From SZAS-79 sp038319115 (GTDB taxonomy: Bacteria; Pseudomonadota; Gammaproteobacteria; Burkholderiales; SG8-39): DNA of 8,109 bases. Positions 6,413 to 8,109 of this stretch are shown piece after piece. The number at the start of each line of letters is the position of its first letter. Within the stretch, counting starts at the first letter, position 1. Location: NCBI GenBank assembly GCA_038319115.1, contig JBBQCV010000161.1, forward strand, positions 1 to 8,109, written 5' to 3'. Made by a program: the position numbers and the translations under genes. The notes under the pieces are model-generated. The model was not told the DNA's origin, did not search any database, and saw nothing but the letters and a program-made list of their open reading frames with translations.

Positions 6413-6435
6413 CGCACCGGAAATGTACCGGCGCG
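6413..6435 (-). terminator. Hairpin at the 3' end of the flavoenzyme transcript
   Basis: On the minus strand CGCGCCGG and CCGGTGCG form an 8-bp stem (one G-U pair) around the loop TACATTT, starting 17 bases past the stop at 6453. On the plus strand the same stem has an A-C mismatch, which favours a minus-strand role. No U-run follows, so it may end transcription only with help or protect the 3' end. Confidence 0.35.
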
Positions 6436-6437
6436 AA

Positions 6438-6467
6438 GCCATGCCGTATCGATCAGGCGGCTTTTTT
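6438..6467 (+). terminator. Possible intrinsic terminator of the membrane-protein gene
   Basis: GCC-AT-GCC (6438-6445) pairs with GGCGGC (6456-6461) around a 10-base loop and is followed by six T's (6462-6467). The stem is short and bulged. The T-run lies in the 3' end of the opposing flavoenzyme gene, where it encodes the two lysines of its KKAA tail. Confidence 0.25.
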
Positions 6468-8109
6468 CGGTCCGACCGCCTTGCCGCGACGCTTTTCAGT
6501 CCCGCCGGCAGCGGGCTTGCCCGCGCCATGTTCTCCCGTGGCGGCCGGGTCCTTCGCTTCGTGCGAAGGCGGCCGCTGGGCGATCTTGCCTGCGGTCCAG
6601 TCGGCGCGAGCCTGCACCGCCAGCCGGTAGGCCTGGTCGCGGCCCGACAGGTAAGGCTTGGGCCAGTGCTGGCCCGCGTGCTGGTACCAAGCCGAGGCGT
6701 GCAGCGTGAAATACGGGTCCGACAGGTGCGTTCGCGCGAGTGCAACGAGGTCGGCGCGCCCGGAAACCACGATCGTATTCACCTGGTCGGCGTTGAAGAT
6801 GTTGCCCACCGCCATGACGGCGATGCCCACTTCGTTGCGGATCTTGTCCGCGAACGGGGTCTGGTACATGCGCCCGTAGACGGGCTTCTGGTCGGCCACG
6901 ACCTGGCCGGTGGACACGTCGATGAGGTCGGCCCCGGCGGCCTTGAACAGGTGCGCCAGCGCGAGCAAATCGGATTCCGACAGCCCGCCGGGCGCCCAGT
7001 CGGTGGCCGACACGCGCACCGACATCGGCTTGTCCTGCGGCCACACCGCGCGCATTGCCCGGAATACCTCGAGGGGAAATCGCGCGCGGTTCTCGATCGC
7101 CCCGCCGTACTCGTCGGTGCGCAGGTTGGTCAGCGGGGAGATGAATGACGAAAGCAGGTAGCCGTGGGCGGCGTGCATTTCCAGCATGTCGAACCCGGCC
7201 TCCTCGCCGTACTTCGCAGAGCGCACGAAATCGGCCACGATCTTGTCCATGTCCGCGCGCGTGAGTTCGCGCGGCGTGTGCGAGTCGGGGGAATAGGGCA
7301 GGGCCGAAGGCGCGACGAGGTCCCAGTTCCCGTCCGGCAGCGGGTGGTCCATGCGATCCCAGCCCAGCTGGGTCGAACCCTTGCGCCCGGCGTGGCCGAG
7401 CTGCAGGCAGATCCTGGCCTTCGACTGCGCGTGGCAGAAGCCGATGATGCGTTTCCACGCGTCGCGCTGCGCCTCGTTCCAGAGGCCGGTGCAGCCGGGG
7501 GTGATGCGCGCCTCGGGCGAGGGACAGGTCATCTCGACGAAGACCAGCCCGGCGCCGCCGATCGCGCGGCTGCCCAGGTGCACCAGGTGCCAGTCGGTGG
7601 GCATCCCGTCCTCGGCCATGTACTGGTCCATCGGCGACACCACCACGCGGTTCTCGAGCTGCATGCCGCGCAGGCGAAAGGGCAGGAACATCGGCGCAGG
7701 CGGGTTGTCGGGGTCGACCCGGTCGTCGCGGTCCATGCCTTCGGCCTTGACCTTGAGGGCGAACCAGCGCGTTACGTCCGCAAGGAACCGGTCGTCGCGC
7801 AGGCGCAGGTTTTCGTAGGTGATCTGCTTGGAGCGCGACATCACGCCGAAGGCGAACTGCAGCGGGTCCATGCCCCAGTAGCGCGGCATGTTTTCAAACC
7901 ACGACAGCGAAACGTCCGCTGCGTGCTGCGTCTTTTCGACGTCCTCGCGACGCTGGGCATCGTAGTGCGCAAGCGCGCCCTTGACCGTGCCCTCGTGGTG
8001 GAACGCCTCGTTCTGCGCTATCGCATCCTCCATCGAGAGCTTGGTGCCAGAACCGATGGAGAAATGCTCGGTCGCCTTGGCATCTCCCAACAGCACCACG
8101 TTGCCCATG
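6453..8109 (-). CDS. Fused flavin monooxygenase / old-yellow-enzyme protein (2-aminobenzoyl-CoA or salicylyl-CoA type), C-terminal 551 residues
   Basis: Partial at its 5' end, which lies beyond the right edge. Visible residues 1-110 are the end of an FAD aromatic hydroxylase; GDAKATEHFSIGSG (8-21) followed by MEDA is the FAD-binding 'GDAAH..P..G.G' motif. Residues about 137-505 form an old-yellow-enzyme barrel: SPMDQY (158-163), QLGHAGRKGS (236-245), the HAAH pair His312/His315, DEYGG (332-336) and the GNIFNADQ FMN-phosphate region (435-442). This order matches the 2-aminobenzoyl-CoA monooxygenase/reductase known from Azoarcus evansii and the 'bifunctional salicylyl-CoA 5-hydroxylase/oxidoreductase' family. 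These act in aerobic, CoA-thioester degradation of anthranilate or related acids; full length is near 780 residues. The two substrates cannot be told apart here. The tail (about 510-551) is rich in Lys, Ala and Gly. The next gene is convergent, so this is the last gene of its operon; a ligase and beta-oxidation genes are expected upstream. Confidence 0.88.
   Translation of the reverse strand, partial: MGNVVLLGDAKATEHFSIGSGTKLSMEDAIAQNEAFHHEGTVKGALAHYDAQRREDVEKTQHAADVSLSWFENMPRYWGMDPLQFAFGVMSRSKQITYENLRLRDDRFLADVTRWFALKVKAEGMDRDDRVDPDNPPAPMFLPFRLRGMQLENRVVVSPMDQYMAEDGMPTDWHLVHLGSRAIGGAGLVFVEMTCPSPEARITPGCTGLWNEAQRDAWKRIIGFCHAQSKARICLQLGHAGRKGSTQLGWDRMDHPLPDGNWDLVAPSALPYSPDSHTPRELTRADMDKIVADFVRSAKYGEEAGFDMLEMHAAHGYLLSSFISPLTNLRTDEYGGAIENRARFPLEVFRAMRAVWPQDKPMSVRVSATDWAPGGLSESDLLALAHLFKAAGADLIDVSTGQVVADQKPVYGRMYQTPFADKIRNEVGIAVMAVGNIFNADQVNTIVVSGRADLVALARTHLSDPYFTLHASAWYQHAGQHWPKPYLSGRDQAYRLAVQARADWTAGKIAQRPPSHEAKDPAATGEHGAGKPAAGGTEKRRGKAVGPKKAA

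Noticed and set aside
5216..6745. 509-residue minus-strand frame over the membrane-protein gene
   Set aside because: Its translation is highly polar, with many His, Gln and Arg. That is the expected mirror of hydrophobic membrane segments.
6345..7148. 267-residue plus-strand frame over the flavoenzyme gene
   Set aside because: Antisense to a strongly conserved old-yellow-enzyme domain, with no motif of its own.
8106..8108. ATG near the right edge as the start of the flavoenzyme
   Set aside because: The residues right after it are the FAD-binding GDA motif, which lies well inside flavin monooxygenases, so this Met is internal and the gene continues beyond the window.

Overview
The window is a compact, high-GC, two-strand bacterial chromosome segment. 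Its codon usage, protein similarities as I remember them, and gene types suggest a betaproteobacterium, probably Burkholderiales-like. This is inference, since no rRNA or other taxonomic marker is present. I see no mobile element, CRISPR array, tRNA or rRNA, and no gene-free stretch of 300 bases or more.

Layout: (1) 1-2011, plus strand: a leuC-leuD pair (isopropylmalate-dehydratase-type hydro-lyase). leuC lacks only its first base. The large subunit keeps the Fe-S and active-site motifs. The small subunit has a changed substrate loop and a changed residue after the catalytic Ser-Arg motif, and no leuB follows, so this may be a paralog with a different substrate. (2) 2012-2124: a convergent gap holding two nested inverted repeats. 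(3) 2125-3195, minus: a ketopantoate-reductase-like (PanE/ApbA family) 2-oxoacid reductase with its own likely promoter. (4) 5092 down to 3353, minus: a tightly overlapping operon of a LigE-type glutathione S-transferase, DNA-3-methyladenine glycosylase I (tag) and a small exported protein of unknown role. (5) 5279-6388, plus: an AI-2E/PerM-type membrane protein, divergent from the GST. (6) 6453 to the right edge, minus: the C-terminal 551 residues of a fused flavin monooxygenase plus old-yellow-enzyme protein of the 2-aminobenzoyl-CoA monooxygenase/reductase (or salicylyl-CoA 5-hydroxylase) type, ending in a basic low-complexity tail.

How the genes fit together: the LeuCD-type hydro-lyase and the PanE-like reductase could act on related branched 2-hydroxy or 2-oxo acids, although they are on opposite strands and not one operon. 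The fused flavoenzyme belongs to aerobic CoA-thioester degradation of anthranilate or salicylate, and the rest of that operon should lie beyond the right edge. The GST-tag-exported protein operon is a separate unit. No defence or other novel multi-gene system is evident. The best leads are the divergent LeuD, the nested inverted repeat at 2056-2099, and the unusual features of the fused flavoenzyme.
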